NCBI RefSeq assembly: GCF_000818195.1
Contig: NZ_JTHL01000001.1
Coordinates: 3,904,174 to 3,968,173, forward strand
Length of the DNA stretch: 64,000 nt
Source: Streptomyces sp. 150FB
GTDB taxonomy: Bacteria; Actinomycetota; Actinomycetes; Streptomycetales; Streptomycetaceae
Direction: 5' to 3'
A program made the translations under genes and the position numbers. Positions 11,828-21,203 of this stretch are shown here, piece after piece. Every line of letters begins with the position of its first letter. The stretch's first letter is position 1. Below the pieces are notes generated by a model that worked only from the letters and a program-made list of their open reading frames with translations, was not told the DNA's origin and did no database searches.

Positions 11828-12502
11828 GTGGACGACGTTCTGCGGCGTGCCCCGCTCTTCGCGGCGCTCGATGACGAGCAGGCAAGTGAGCTCCGCGCCT
11901 CGATGAGTGAGACAACGCTCGCCCGCGGCGACGCTCTCTTCCACGAGGGCGACCCCGGCGACCGTCTTTATGTAGTCACCGACGGCAAGGTCAAACTCCA
12001 CCGCACATCCCCCGACGGGCGCGAGAACATGCTCGCGGTCCTCGGCCCCGGTGAGCTGATCGGCGAGCTGTCGCTGTTCGACCCGGGCCCACGCACCGCC
12101 ACGGCGAGCGCGCTCACCGAGGTCAAGCTCCTCGGCCTGGGCCACGGTGACCTCCAGCCCTGGCTGAACGCGCGGCCCGAGGTCGCGACGGCCCTGCTGC
12201 GCGCGGTCGCCCGCAGGCTCCGCAAGACCAACGACCAGATGTCCGACCTGGTCTTCTCCGACGTGCCGGGCCGGGTGGCCCGCGCGCTCCTCGACCTGTC
12301 GCGCCGCTTCGGCGTGCAGTCGGAGGAGGGCATCCATGTCGTCCACGACCTGACGCAGGAAGAGCTCGCCCAGCTCGTCGGCGCCTCCCGCGAGACGGTC
12401 AACAAGGCACTGGCCGACTTCGCACAGCGCGGCTGGCTCCGGCTGGAGGCGCGCGCGGTGATCCTGCTGGACGTGGAGCGCCTCGCGAAGCGCTCGCGCT
12501 GA
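11828..12502 (+). CDS. crp: Crp-family cAMP-binding transcription regulator
   Basis: This 224-residue protein has an N-terminal cyclic-nucleotide-binding domain (GDALFHEGDPGDRLYVV, then GELIGELSLF and PRTATASA at the phosphate-binding cassette). A C-terminal winged helix follows, with the recognition helix in LTQEELAQLVGASRETVNKAL. It matches the Streptomyces Crp that controls germination and antibiotic synthesis. The start is the GTG at 11828, behind AAGGAGAG. It converges with the MBL hydrolase gene across a hairpin. Confidence 0.95.
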   Translation: MDDVLRRAPLFAALDDEQASELRASMSETTLARGDALFHEGDPGDRLYVVTDGKVKLHRTSPDGRENMLAVLGPGELIGELSLFDPGPRTATASALTEVKLLGLGHGDLQPWLNARPEVATALLRAVARRLRKTNDQMSDLVFSDVPGRVARALLDLSRRFGVQSEEGIHVVHDLTQEELAQLVGASRETVNKALADFAQRGWLRLEARAVILLDVERLAKRSR

Positions 12503-12536
12503 GCTGTCCGCCCGTGCCACCTGTCCGCCCGGCCTG

Positions 12537-12590
12537 CCGGTTCGGACGAACATTCCGGTTCGGACGAACATTCCGGTTCGGACGAGCCCT
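12537..12590. repeat. Three tandem copies of an 18-bp unit
   Basis: Units at 12537-12554 and 12555-12572 are identical (CCGGTTCGGACGAACATT). The third, at 12573-12590, diverges at its end. They lie after crp, just before the terminator hairpin. No function is evident. Confidence 0.8.
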
Positions 12591-12615
12591 CCGGTCCGGA
12601 CGAGGACGGGTACGT

Positions 12616-12641
12616 CGCGCGCGAGGGCTCCCTCGCGCGCG
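12616..12641. terminator. Bidirectional hairpin between crp and the MBL gene
   Basis: Perfect 12-bp arms (12616-12627 and 12630-12641) rich in CG, with a 2-nt centre, between two convergent genes. It is suited to terminate from both sides. Confidence 0.7.
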
Positions 12642-12662
12642 TACCGTCCGGATCGGCCGGGG

Positions 12663-13493
12663 CTAGATCAGCCCGTGTTCCCGCAGGTACTCCAACTGCG
12701 CCCGCACCGACAGCTCCGCCGCCGGCCACAGCGACCTGTCCACCGCCGCGTAGACCTGCGCCACCACCTCCGGCGCGGTGCGGTGGCCGTTCTCGACCGC
12801 CGTCTCCACCTGCGCGAGGCGGTTGGCCCGGTGGGCGAGGTAGAACTCCACGGCGCCCTGGGCGTCCTCCAGAACGGGCCCGTGGCCCGGCAGCACCGTA
12901 TGGACACCGTCGTCGACCGCGAGCGAGCGCAGCCGGCGCAGTGAGTCCAGGTAGTCTCCGAGGCGGCCGTCCGGGTGTGCGACGAGCGTGGTGCCCCGGC
13001 CCAGGATCGTGTCGCCGGTCAGCACCGCCCGGTCGGCCGGCAGGTGAAAGCTGAGCGAGTCGCCGGTGTGGCCGGGGGTGGGTACGACCCGCAGCTCCAG
13101 GCCGCCCGTCGTCACCACGTCCCCGGCGGCGAGCCCCTCGTCACCGAGGCGCAGCGCCGGGTCGAGGGCCCTGACCGGCGTACGCGTCAGCCGGGCGAAG
13201 CGCGTGGCGCCCTCCGCGTGGTCCGGGTGGCCATGGGTGAGCAGGGTCTGCGCGATCCGCTTGCCCGCCCTCTCGGCCGTCGCGATGACCGCCTTGAGGT
13301 GTACGTCGTCCAGCGGCCCCGGGTCGATGACGACCGCGAGGTCCGAGTCCGGCTCGGAGACGATCCAGGTGTTGGTGCCGTCGAGGGTCATCGCCGAGGC
13401 GTTCGGCGCGAGGACGTTGACCGCGCGCGCCGTGGCGGGCCCGGACAGCACCCCGCCGCGCGGCTGACCGGGAAGAGCGGCGGCCTCGGTCAT
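12663..13493 (-). CDS. MBL-fold metallo-hydrolase
   Basis: A 276-residue metallo-beta-lactamase-fold protein with the zinc motif LLTHGHPDHAEG (HxHxDH) and further metal ligands in TPGHTGDS and LPGHGPVL. The C-terminal helical part resembles the LACTB2/RNase-Z-like thioesterase branch. The substrate is unknown. Its start overlaps the stop of the NUDIX gene upstream by 4 nt, so the two form a coupled pair. Confidence 0.88.
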   Translation of the reverse strand: MTEAAALPGQPRGGVLSGPATARAVNVLAPNASAMTLDGTNTWIVSEPDSDLAVVIDPGPLDDVHLKAVIATAERAGKRIAQTLLTHGHPDHAEGATRFARLTRTPVRALDPALRLGDEGLAAGDVVTTGGLELRVVPTPGHTGDSLSFHLPADRAVLTGDTILGRGTTLVAHPDGRLGDYLDSLRRLRSLAVDDGVHTVLPGHGPVLEDAQGAVEFYLAHRANRLAQVETAVENGHRTAPEVVAQVYAAVDRSLWPAAELSVRAQLEYLREHGLI

Positions 13494-14467
13494 CGGGAGC
13501 CTCCCTCAGGACGGCCCGCGGGACCGACCCGCTTGGTGAACTCTTCATGGCCCGGCCAGCTCAGCACGATCTCCCCGTCCTCCAGCCCGGCCGTCGCCAG
13601 AACGGGCGTCATGTCGCGGTCGCCGGCGGCGGCGAGCGCCTCGGCCGCCGAGCCGTACGCCTCAAGCCCGCGCAGCGTCGAGACGGTCGGCGGCATCATC
13701 AGCAGCTCGCCCCTGTCGTACGCCGCCGTCGCTTCGGCGGGCCTGATCCAGACCGTACGGTCGGCCTCGGTCGACGCGTTCCTGGTGCGCTGTCCCGCGG
13801 GCAGCGCGGCCACGAAGAACCAGGTGTCGTAGCGGCGCGGTTCGAACTCCGGGGTGATCCAGCGGGCCCACGCGCCGAGCAGGTCGCTGCGCAGCACCAG
13901 GCGCCGCCGGTCCAGGAAGTCCGCGAAGGACAGCTCGTGGCCGACGAGTGCCAGCCGGTCGGCCTCCCAGTCGTCGCCGGTGGTGTCGCCGACAACCGTT
14001 TCGGCGCTCTCCCCGGCGAGCAGGACGCCGGCTTCCTCGAACGTCTCCCTGACCGCCGCGCACACGATGGCCTGCGCCGAGGCGGGGTCCACGCCGAGGC
14101 GGCCGGCCCATACGTCACGGCTGGGACCGGCCCAGCCGACGAGGCGGTCGTCGTCCCGGGGATCGACGCCGCCGCCGGGATACACGTACGCACCGGCGGC
14201 GAAGGCCATGGACGCCTGGCGGCGCAGCATGTGCACGGCGGGACCGGGACCTGCGGAACCGGGACCCGCAGAACCGGGACCCGCAGAACCGGGACCTGCG
14301 GGACCGACCGAACGGGCCGAACCGGCGGAACCGACCGAGCCCGCGGGGTCGTCCCGGAGCAGCATCACCGTCGCGGCCCGGCGCGGTGTCACCGCCGTGA
14401 TCCGCCCGGCGGCCAGAGCGCGAATCCGCTCCGGCCATTCGGGCGGGTACCACTGACCATTCGACAT
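13490..14467 (-). CDS. NUDIX hydrolase with Gly/Ser/Ala/Pro repeat insert
   Basis: A 325-residue NUDIX protein. The box is split by an insertion: GGGVDPRDDD, then about 30 residues later AVRETFEEAGVLL, as in the NUDT19/RNA-pyrophosphohydrolase-like subfamily. Residues ~45-80 are a repetitive run of G, S, A, P and V from a tandem DNA repeat at 14238-14330, probably variable between strains. It is the first gene of the coupled pair with the MBL hydrolase. The substrate is unknown; a nucleotide or acyl-CoA is possible. Confidence 0.85.
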   Translation of the reverse strand: MSNGQWYPPEWPERIRALAAGRITAVTPRRAATVMLLRDDPAGSVGSAGSARSVGPAGPGSAGPGSAGPGSAGPGPAVHMLRRQASMAFAAGAYVYPGGGVDPRDDDRLVGWAGPSRDVWAGRLGVDPASAQAIVCAAVRETFEEAGVLLAGESAETVVGDTTGDDWEADRLALVGHELSFADFLDRRRLVLRSDLLGAWARWITPEFEPRRYDTWFFVAALPAGQRTRNASTEADRTVWIRPAEATAAYDRGELLMMPPTVSTLRGLEAYGSAAEALAAAGDRDMTPVLATAGLEDGEIVLSWPGHEEFTKRVGPAGRPEGGSR

Positions 14468-14604
14468 GGCCGGATCGTATGCGCTGACGCGCGGATGTTC
14501 GAGAGGCCCCTGCGAGAGGCCCCTGCGGGGAGCCCCTTCGAGAGGCCCCCGGGCGCTGCCTCCGCCCCGGCGCCTCCGAACGATCCGAGGAGCAGGACCA
14601 TGGC

Positions 14605-15075
14605 TCAGTCCTCGGTCAGCTCCACCTGGATCTCGACCTCGACCGGCGCGTCCAGCGGCAGTACCGCCACGCCCACGGCGCTGCGCGCGTGCACGCCCTT
14701 GTCACCGAGGACCTGCCCGAGCAGCTCACTCGCGCCGTTGACGACCGCAGGCTGTCCGGTGAAGTCGGGAGCCGATGCGACAAAGCCCACGACCTTCACG
14801 ACGCGCGCGATGCGGTCCAGGTCGCCCGTGACGGATTTCACTGCGGCCAGAGCGTTCAGCGCACAGGTACGGGCGAGGTTCTTGGCGTCCTCGGGGGTGA
14901 CCTCGGCGCCCACCTTGCCGGTCAGCGGAAGCTTGCCCTCCACCATCGGGAGCTGGCCCGAGGTGTAGACGTAGCGCCCCGACCGTACGGCGGGCTGGTA
15001 GGAGGCCAGCGGCGGTACGACCTCCGGCAGGCTCAGCCCCAGCTCGGCGAGCGTGGCCTCGACCGCCCCGCTCAC
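14605..15075 (-). CDS. RidA-family protein (enamine/imine deaminase or relative)
   Basis: A 156-residue RidA/YjgF-type protein. Conserved stretches are RYVYTSGQLP, the central ARTCALNALAAVKS, and a C-terminal SAVGVAVLPLDAPVEVEIQVE. Family members hydrolyse reactive enamines and imines, but this longer subgroup often lacks the key Arg, so activity is uncertain. The start is taken as the GTG at 15075, which overlaps the stop of the DUF4177 gene (GTGA), implying translational coupling. Confidence 0.85.
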   Translation of the reverse strand: MSGAVEATLAELGLSLPEVVPPLASYQPAVRSGRYVYTSGQLPMVEGKLPLTGKVGAEVTPEDAKNLARTCALNALAAVKSVTGDLDRIARVVKVVGFVASAPDFTGQPAVVNGASELLGQVLGDKGVHARSAVGVAVLPLDAPVEVEIQVELTED

Positions 15076-15233
15076 GCGGTCTTCTCCCTCTTCAGATACG
15101 CCACCAACTGTTCGGGGTTGTTCGCGCCGGGGACGACCTGGATCAGCTCCCAGCCGTCCTCGCCCCAGGTGTCCAGGATCTGCTTGGTCGCGTGTACAAG
15201 AAGCGGCACAGTTGCGTATTCCCACTTGGTCAT
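15072..15233 (-). CDS. Small DUF4177-type protein
   Basis: A 53-residue protein starting at the ATG at 15233, of the type MTKWEYATVPLL...WGEDGWELIQVVPG. This beta-strand/WELVqV pattern is typical of DUF4177. Its stop overlaps the RidA start. The function is unknown. The pairing with RidA next to ArsA-like ATPases is a conserved Streptomyces arrangement. Confidence 0.85.
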   Translation of the reverse strand: MTKWEYATVPLLVHATKQILDTWGEDGWELIQVVPGANNPEQLVAYLKREKTA

Positions 15234-15305
15234 GGCGCCGACTGTATCCGTCCCGTGAGGCAGCCTCGTGCGTAGCCCGTGGCCTTACTGGTTAGGCTCG
15301 AATGT

Positions 15306-16268
15306 GTGAGCAGGCTCCAGGTCGTCAGCGGCAAGGGCGGCACCGGTAAGACGACGGTCGCCGCCGCCCTCGCGCTCGCCCTCGCGACCGAGGGCAAGCG
15401 CACCCTCCTCGTCGAGGTCGAGGGCAGACAGGGCATCGCACAGCTCTTCGAAACGGAGGCTCTTCCTTACGAGGAGCGCAAGATCGCCGTCGCCTCGGGC
15501 GGCGGCGAGGTGTACGCGCTGGCCATCGACGCCGAGCGCGCCCTCCTCGACTATCTCCAGATGTTCTACAAGCTCGGCAGCGCGGGCCGGGCGCTGAAGA
15601 AGATCGGCGCGATCGACTTCGCCACGACCATCGCGCCGGGCGTGAGGGACGTACTGCTGACGGGGAAGGCGTGCGAAGCCGTACGCCGCCGGGACAAGCA
15701 GGGGCGGTTCGCGTACGACTACGTGGTGATGGACGCGCCGCCCACCGGCCGTATCACCCGCTTCCTGAATGTGAACGACGAGGTGGCCGGGCTGGCGAAG
15801 ATCGGCCCGATACACAACCAGGCACAGGCCGTGATGCGCGTCCTGAAGTCGCGGCAGACGGCGGTGCACCTGGTGACGCAGTTGGAGGAGATGCCGGTCC
15901 AGGAGACCGCCGACGGTGTCGCCGACCTGCGGGCCGCCGAACTGCCGGTCGGCAAGGTCATCGTCAACATGGTCCGGCCGCATCTCGTCGACGAGGCAGC
16001 GGTCCGGGCGGCCGCCGGCGACCAGCGCAAGGAGGTCGCCAAAGCACTGGCGGCGGCCGGTCTCGCCGCGCCCACGAAGCTGGTGGGACCGCTCATGGAC
16101 CAGGCCGCCGAGCACGCGCAGCGCGTCGAGCTGGAGCGCGCACAGCGGGCCGTCCTGGCGAAGCTGGGGCTGCCCACGTACGAACTCCCCCTGCTCGGTG
16201 AGGGAATGGACCTCGCCGGTCTGTACCGCATCGCGCGGGAGCTACGCCACCTTGGGGAGACCTCATGA
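15306..16268 (+). CDS. ArsA-like P-loop ATPase, first of a pair
   Basis: This protein of about 320 residues has an N-terminal deviant Walker A, VSGKGGTGKTTVA (signature Lys before the P-loop), the switch region MDAPPTGR, and the ArsA/GET3-like fold. In actinobacteria such pairs are annotated as arsenite-pump ATPases, but there is no arsenic gene nearby, so a partner-maturation or regulatory ATPase role is more likely. The start is a GTG at 15306 with no ribosome-binding site. TAGGCT lies about 10 nt upstream and could be a -10 box for a leaderless transcript. It overlaps the second ATPase by 4 nt. Confidence 0.88.
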   Translation: MSRLQVVSGKGGTGKTTVAAALALALATEGKRTLLVEVEGRQGIAQLFETEALPYEERKIAVASGGGEVYALAIDAERALLDYLQMFYKLGSAGRALKKIGAIDFATTIAPGVRDVLLTGKACEAVRRRDKQGRFAYDYVVMDAPPTGRITRFLNVNDEVAGLAKIGPIHNQAQAVMRVLKSRQTAVHLVTQLEEMPVQETADGVADLRAAELPVGKVIVNMVRPHLVDEAAVRAAAGDQRKEVAKALAAAGLAAPTKLVGPLMDQAAEHAQRVELERAQRAVLAKLGLPTYELPLLGEGMDLAGLYRIARELRHLGETS

Positions 16269-17635
16269 AGCTCGACCCAGCGGCAGCGCCGCTGGCGATC
16301 GACCCGCTGCTCGACGACCCGGCCACCCGCATCATCGTGTGCTGCGGGTCGGGCGGGGTCGGCAAGACGACAACGGCCGCGGCTCTGGGCGTACGGGCGG
16401 CCGAGCGCGGCCGCAAGGTGGTCGTCCTCACCATCGACCCGGCGCGCAGGCTCGCGCAGTCGATGGGCATCGACTCGCTCGACAACACGCCGCGCCGGGT
16501 GAAGGGCGTCGACGGCCCCGGCGAACTCCACGCCATGATGCTCGACATGAAGCGGACCTTCGACGAGATCGTCGAGGCGCACGCGGACAAGGAGCGGGCC
16601 CGCGCCATCCTGGAGAATCCTTTCTACCAGTCGCTGTCCGCCGGTTTCGCCGGTACGCAGGAGTACATGGCGATGGAGAAACTGGGGCAGCTCAGGTCGC
16701 GCGACGAGTGGGATCTGATCATCGTCGACACGCCTCCCTCCCGGTCGGCGCTGGACTTCCTGGACGCGCCGAAGCGACTCGGGTCGTTCCTCGACGGGAA
16801 GTTCATCAGGCTGCTGATGGCACCGGCGAAGATGGGCGGCCGGGCCGGGATGAAGTTCCTGAATGTCGGTATGTCGATGATGACCGGCACGCTGGGGAAG
16901 CTGCTCGGCGGGCAGTTCCTGCGTGATGTGCAGACGTTCGTGGCGGCGATGGACACGATGTTCGGCGGGTTCCGTACGCGCGCCGACGCGACGTACCGGC
17001 TGCTCCAGGCGCCCGGCACCGCGTTTCTGGTGGTCGCGGCGCCGGAGCGGGACGCGCTGCGCGAGGCCGCGTACTTCGTGGAGCGGCTCGCGGCTGAGGA
17101 GATGCCGCTCGCCGGCCTGGTCCTCAACCGTGTGCACGGCAGCGGCGCCGCCCGGCTGTCGGCCGAGCGGGCGCTCGCCGCCGCGGAAAATCTTGAAGAG
17201 CTCGGCATTGTGGATCAGGAGCCCGGGAATGGTGTCGGTGACGCCGCTGCCCCGGCGGGCTCCTCTCCCGAAGCCCCCGAGGTTCCCGAGAGCCGGCGCT
17301 CACGGCCGAAGTCCGACCAGCCCGCTCCGACCGATCCGCCTGATCTGTCTGACCCGTCCGCCCCGTCCGCTTCCGCGACAGATGCGACCGCTTCCGCCCC
17401 CACGCCGGAGCCCACCTCTGTCACAACCGTGGAACAACTGACGGCGGGTCTGCTGCGCCTGCACGCCGAGCGCATGCAGGTGCTCGCACGCGAGCAGCGC
17501 ACGCGTGACCGCTTCACGTCGCTGCACCCGGAGGTGCCGGTGGCGCACGTACCCGCCCTGCCCGGGGATGTGCACGACCTGGCGGGACTCAGGGCCATCG
17601 GCGATCGCCTCTCGGCTGCGGCCGACCAGACGTGA
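16265..17635 (+). CDS. ArsA-like P-loop ATPase, second of a pair
   Basis: A 456-residue partner of the preceding ATPase, with deviant Walker A CCGSGGVGKTTTAA and ATPase switch VDTPPSRSALDF. The ATPase domain spans about residues 1-310. An acidic Pro/Ser/Asp-rich linker at about residues 325-390 precedes a short helical C-terminus. The start ATG overlaps the upstream stop (ATGA), so the two are made together and probably form a heterodimer. A membrane-protein insertion or redox-regulatory role is speculative. Confidence 0.88.
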   Translation: MKLDPAAAPLAIDPLLDDPATRIIVCCGSGGVGKTTTAAALGVRAAERGRKVVVLTIDPARRLAQSMGIDSLDNTPRRVKGVDGPGELHAMMLDMKRTFDEIVEAHADKERARAILENPFYQSLSAGFAGTQEYMAMEKLGQLRSRDEWDLIIVDTPPSRSALDFLDAPKRLGSFLDGKFIRLLMAPAKMGGRAGMKFLNVGMSMMTGTLGKLLGGQFLRDVQTFVAAMDTMFGGFRTRADATYRLLQAPGTAFLVVAAPERDALREAAYFVERLAAEEMPLAGLVLNRVHGSGAARLSAERALAAAENLEELGIVDQEPGNGVGDAAAPAGSSPEAPEVPESRRSRPKSDQPAPTDPPDLSDPSAPSASATDATASAPTPEPTSVTTVEQLTAGLLRLHAERMQVLAREQRTRDRFTSLHPEVPVAHVPALPGDVHDLAGLRAIGDRLSAAADQT

Positions 17636-17920
17636 CGGGTACGAGGCGCGCGTACGCACAGCACGCGCGTACAGCACGCACGTACGACAGGGGCTGAGGG
17701 CAAGGGCTGAGGACAAGGACAGGCGTGACGTGACCTTGTGACCACTTGCCCCGGCGATCAGGTGCGTCGGCGATCAGCCGCCTCAGCAGGCCAGTTGACG
17801 TCGCGATCTTGCAGAACCGATCCGGCAGAGAGACGTATCGGTACGGGACGTGCCCGTACCCCGTACGCACCGGGCCGGAACCGAACCGGAACGGACAGAA
17901 CCGAACCCGACCCCGGGGGC
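17636..17920. other. Intergenic region between convergent genes
   Basis: About 285 bp between the convergent ArsA-like gene and wblA. It contains repeated CGTAC-type motifs near 17640-17680 but no supported gene or clear terminator. Confidence 0.4.
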
Positions 17921-18265
17921 TTACCCGGCCGCCGCGTACGTCTCGTACGTCTCGTCGTCCTCCAAGCCCACGGGCAGAATGCCCACGCTGCGCTCGTACT
18001 CCGTGCGCGCGGTCTCCAGCAGCCGGCGCCACGAGGTCACTGTGGGACGCCTGCGCAGAAGTGCGCGGCGCTCCCTCTCCGTCATCCCACCCCACACGCC
18101 GAATTCGACGTGGTTGTCCAGCGCGTCAGCCAGGCACTCGGTCCGCACCGGGCATCCCGTGCACACCGCCTTGGCCCTGTTCTGCGCTGCACCTTGAACA
18201 AACAGTTCATCCGGATCGGTAGTGCGGCAAGCTGCCTGCGCACTCCAGTCGGTTACCCAGCCCAT
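17921..18265 (-). CDS. wblA: WhiB-family regulator WblA
   Basis: A WhiB-like iron-sulfur transcription factor of about 114 residues. Its four Cys ligands are in SAQAACRTT and CTGCPVRTEC, followed by the GVWGG turn and the basic segment RRALLRRRP. WblA controls aerial development and represses antibiotic production in Streptomyces. The start is taken as the ATG giving MGWVTDWSAQ, matching the known family length. An upstream in-frame ATG at 18322 would add 19 residues and seems less likely. It diverges from the penicillin-binding protein gene, the usual synteny for wblA. Confidence 0.93.
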   Translation of the reverse strand: MGWVTDWSAQAACRTTDPDELFVQGAAQNRAKAVCTGCPVRTECLADALDNHVEFGVWGGMTERERRALLRRRPTVTSWRRLLETARTEYERSVGILPVGLEDDETYETYAAAG

Positions 18266-18715
18266 GCCGGCGCCGTCCTCTCCCGAATCGAGGCTCCCCC
18301 ACGGCGGCAGCGGCATATTCACCGCTGCCAGTTGAGGACGTTACGGAAGGTGCGCACGGCGCAACACCCCCTTCGGGCCCAATCTTGAATGGCCCGAACG
18401 GACTATGCGTACGCGGCAGATCACCCAGAGGAGTGACGCGAGGACATAACAAACCAACCCGGCATAGCCAGGCAATTAACGTGCACCACAACGGACATCA
18501 GAGGGCGTACGGGTGTAATTCAGGCAACGCTTTCCGGAGCTTCGGGTGGACCGGAAGGTGATGCCGGAGGGGGAGGGGGTCCGGCACAGCCAGTCGGAGC
18601 GGCAGGTCTGACGCGGGTCAGGCGTTGGTGCACAACCATGCCGCTGTGACAGTTGAGTACAGCTTAGGCCAGAGCCTTGACGCCTGTCCGGCGAATGAGA
18701 ACGTAGGCTGCCCTC
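18266..18715. promoter_or_regulatory. wblA/PBP divergent promoter region
   Basis: About 450 bp between divergent genes, with a less GC-rich stretch at 18440-18480. No gene is seen. The wblA upstream region is known to be a dense regulatory target in Streptomyces; no specific operator could be picked by eye. Confidence 0.45.
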
Positions 18716-21049
18716 ATGCGAAAGAAGCGCTCGGGTGGAGGTCTGTCCGGGACCCAGCAGGCCGCGAAGTTCCTCGGTGTCAGCGTGCTCGCGGGAGCGG
18801 TGCTGGCCGGCATCGCCCTGCCCGCCGCCGGAGCACTCGGTCTGGCGGCCAAGGGGACGGTCCAGGGATTCGACGAGATCCCCGCCAACCTCAAGACCCC
18901 ACCCCTGAGTCAGCGCACCACGATCCTCGACGCGCAGGGCGGCACCCTCGCCACCGTCTACTCGCGTGACCGCACGGTCGTGCCGCTCAAGGACATCTCC
19001 CCGTACATGCAGAAGGCGCTCGTAGCCATCGAGGACTCGCGCTTCTTCGACCACGGGGCGATCGACGTGAAGGGCGTACTGCGCGCGGCGAACCGCAACG
19101 CCCAGACGGGCGGCGTCTCCGAGGGCGCTTCGACCCTCACCCAGCAGTACGTGAAGAACGTCTTCATCGAGGAGGCCGGTGACGACCCGGACAAGGTCGC
19201 CCAGGCCACTCAGCAGACGCTGGGCCGCAAGGTCCAGGAGCTGAAGTACGCGATCCAGGTCGAGGACGAGCTGGGCAAGAAGAAGATCCTCGAGAACTAC
19301 CTGAACATCACGTTCTTCGGTGAGCAGGCGTACGGCGTCGAGGCCGCCGCCCAGCGCTACTTCTCCAAGTCGTCCAAGGACCTGACGCTGGAGGAGGCGG
19401 CGCTGCTCGCCGGCATCGTCCAGTCACCGAGCCGCTACGACCCCGTCAACGACCGGGCGGAGGCGACCGAGCGGCGCAACACCGTCCTCCAGCGGATGTA
19501 CGAGGTCCACGACATCTCCAAGGCGGAGGCCGACCGCGCCAAGGCGACCCCGATCAAGCTCCACGTGAGCAAGCCCAACAACGGCTGCATCACGGCGGTC
19601 CAGGGCGCGGGCTTCTTCTGTGACTACGTGCGCGAGGTGTTCCTCTCCGACCCGGTCTTCGGCAAGACGCGCGAGGACCGCAACAAGATCTGGAGCCAGG
19701 GCGGCCTGACGATCCGCACGACGCTGGACCCGAAGGCGCAGAAGTCGGCGCAGGCCGCGCTGAAGAACCACGTCAACCAGTCGGACAGCGTCGCCGCCGC
19801 CACCACACTCGTCCAGCCGGGGACCGGCAAGGTCGTCGCGATGGCCCAGTCCAAGCCGTACGGCTTCGGCAAGGACGAGACGGTCATCAACTACTCGGTC
19901 AACAAGGGCATGGGCGGCTCGAACTTCGGCTTCCCGACCGGCTCGACCTTCAAGCCCTTCGTCGCCGCCGCCGCGATCGAGCAGGGGACGCCGCCGACGC
20001 AGGTCTACCCGGCCCCGTACGCGCTCCCGTACCCGTCGACCGTGAGCACGTGCGGCAAGCCATGGGTCAACACGGGGAACGACAAACTCACCAACGAGAA
20101 CGAGACGGAGCACGGGCCGTACGACCTCAAGAAGGCCATGGCCCTCTCCATCAACACCTACTTCATCCAGATGGTCGGCGACGTCGGGCTGTGCCCGGTC
20201 AAGAAGATGACGGACAAGCTCCATGTCGTCCAGGGGAACGGCGACAAGCTCCCGCAGGTCCCGTCGATCGCGCTGGGCGCCCTGGGCCTGTCGCCGCTGA
20301 CGATGGCCACGGCGTACGCGACGTTCGCCAACGAGGGTACGTACTGCTCGCCCGTCGCGATCGAGTCCATCACGGGCGCGGACGGCAAGAAGCTCGCCGT
20401 ACCGAAGTCCTCGTGCAGCCAGGCGATGTCGAAGAAGACCGCCGACTCGATCAACACGCTGCTGCGGGGTGTGGTCGACTCCGGTACGGGTAAGGAAGCC
20501 GGGCTGACCGACCGGGACAACGCGGGCAAGACCGGTACGACGGACGGCCGTTACAACGCCTGGTTCGTGGGCTACACCCCGAACCTGTCGGGCGCGGTAT
20601 GGGTCGGCAGCGCTCAGCAGAACGTTCACATGACGGACATCACCATCGGCGGCGTCTTCCACTCCGAGGTGTTCGGGGCCGATACGCCGGGGCCGATCTG
20701 GAAGGACGCCATGACGGGCGCGCTGGAGGGCCAGCCGGCGCCGCCCTTCACCACGGTCGACATCCCGGACGCCCCGAAGCCCGGCGACAAGGGCAAACCG
20801 GGCGACAACGGCGGCCAGAACGGCGGCCGCCACGGCGGGAAGCCCGGTAACAACGGCGGGCAGAACGGCGACGGCGGCAGCATCGGCGGCGGGGACAACG
20901 GCGGGAACGGTCAGAACGGCGGGCAGGACGGCGGGAACGGCGGGAACTTCCCCGGCGGCTTCTCGCTGCCGCCCGGCTTCCCCGGCGGTGGTGACCAGAA
21001 CGGTGATCAGAACGGTGGCGGAGGCGGGGGCGGCGGGAACTTCCCGTAA
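18716..21049 (+). CDS. Bifunctional class A penicillin-binding protein (glycosyltransferase/transpeptidase)
   Basis: A 777-residue protein that polymerises and cross-links peptidoglycan outside the membrane. A basic cytoplasmic tail is followed by one membrane span (residues ~18-45). The GT51 domain carries EDSRFFDHGAID and STLTQQYVKN, and the transpeptidase has all three motifs: STFK (active Ser), SIN and KTGTT. The last ~90 residues are a low-complexity Gly/Asn/Gln tail (NGGQNG-type repeats) typical of actinobacterial PBPs. The start is the ATG at 18716. A strong hairpin terminator follows the stop. Confidence 0.95.
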   Translation: MRKKRSGGGLSGTQQAAKFLGVSVLAGAVLAGIALPAAGALGLAAKGTVQGFDEIPANLKTPPLSQRTTILDAQGGTLATVYSRDRTVVPLKDISPYMQKALVAIEDSRFFDHGAIDVKGVLRAANRNAQTGGVSEGASTLTQQYVKNVFIEEAGDDPDKVAQATQQTLGRKVQELKYAIQVEDELGKKKILENYLNITFFGEQAYGVEAAAQRYFSKSSKDLTLEEAALLAGIVQSPSRYDPVNDRAEATERRNTVLQRMYEVHDISKAEADRAKATPIKLHVSKPNNGCITAVQGAGFFCDYVREVFLSDPVFGKTREDRNKIWSQGGLTIRTTLDPKAQKSAQAALKNHVNQSDSVAAATTLVQPGTGKVVAMAQSKPYGFGKDETVINYSVNKGMGGSNFGFPTGSTFKPFVAAAAIEQGTPPTQVYPAPYALPYPSTVSTCGKPWVNTGNDKLTNENETEHGPYDLKKAMALSINTYFIQMVGDVGLCPVKKMTDKLHVVQGNGDKLPQVPSIALGALGLSPLTMATAYATFANEGTYCSPVAIESITGADGKKLAVPKSSCSQAMSKKTADSINTLLRGVVDSGTGKEAGLTDRDNAGKTGTTDGRYNAWFVGYTPNLSGAVWVGSAQQNVHMTDITIGGVFHSEVFGADTPGPIWKDAMTGALEGQPAPPFTTVDIPDAPKPGDKGKPGDNGGQNGGRHGGKPGNNGGQNGDGGSIGGGDNGGNGQNGGQDGGNGGNFPGGFSLPPGFPGGGDQNGDQNGGGGGGGGNFP

Positions 21050-21075
21050 CCCGCGTTCGCACGCTCGCACGGATG

Positions 21076-21112
21076 AAGGCGCCCGGCCGGGGAACGACTG
21101 GCCGGGCGCCTT
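21076..21112 (+). terminator. Hairpin terminator after the PBP gene
   Basis: Perfect 13-bp stem (21076-21088 with 21100-21112) and an 11-nt loop, 26 nt after the stop, ending in TTCG. Confidence 0.85.
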
Positions 21113-21203
21113 CGTGTGCCGGGAGGGGGGCGGGGCGGGGCGTACGACGCGGGGCGGCGCGCGGCGACGCGTACGGCACCAGGGACGCGACCCTCCGTCC
21201 CGT

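Noticed and set aside
15279-17635. Arsenic resistance function for the ArsA-like pair
   Set aside because: No arsB, arsC, arsR or acr3 gene is nearby; paired ArsA-like ATPases next to wblA are a conserved Streptomyces feature of other function.
19424-21070. 548-codon minus-strand frame across the PBP gene
   Set aside because: Antisense to a protein with all penicillin-binding motifs; composition is artefactual.
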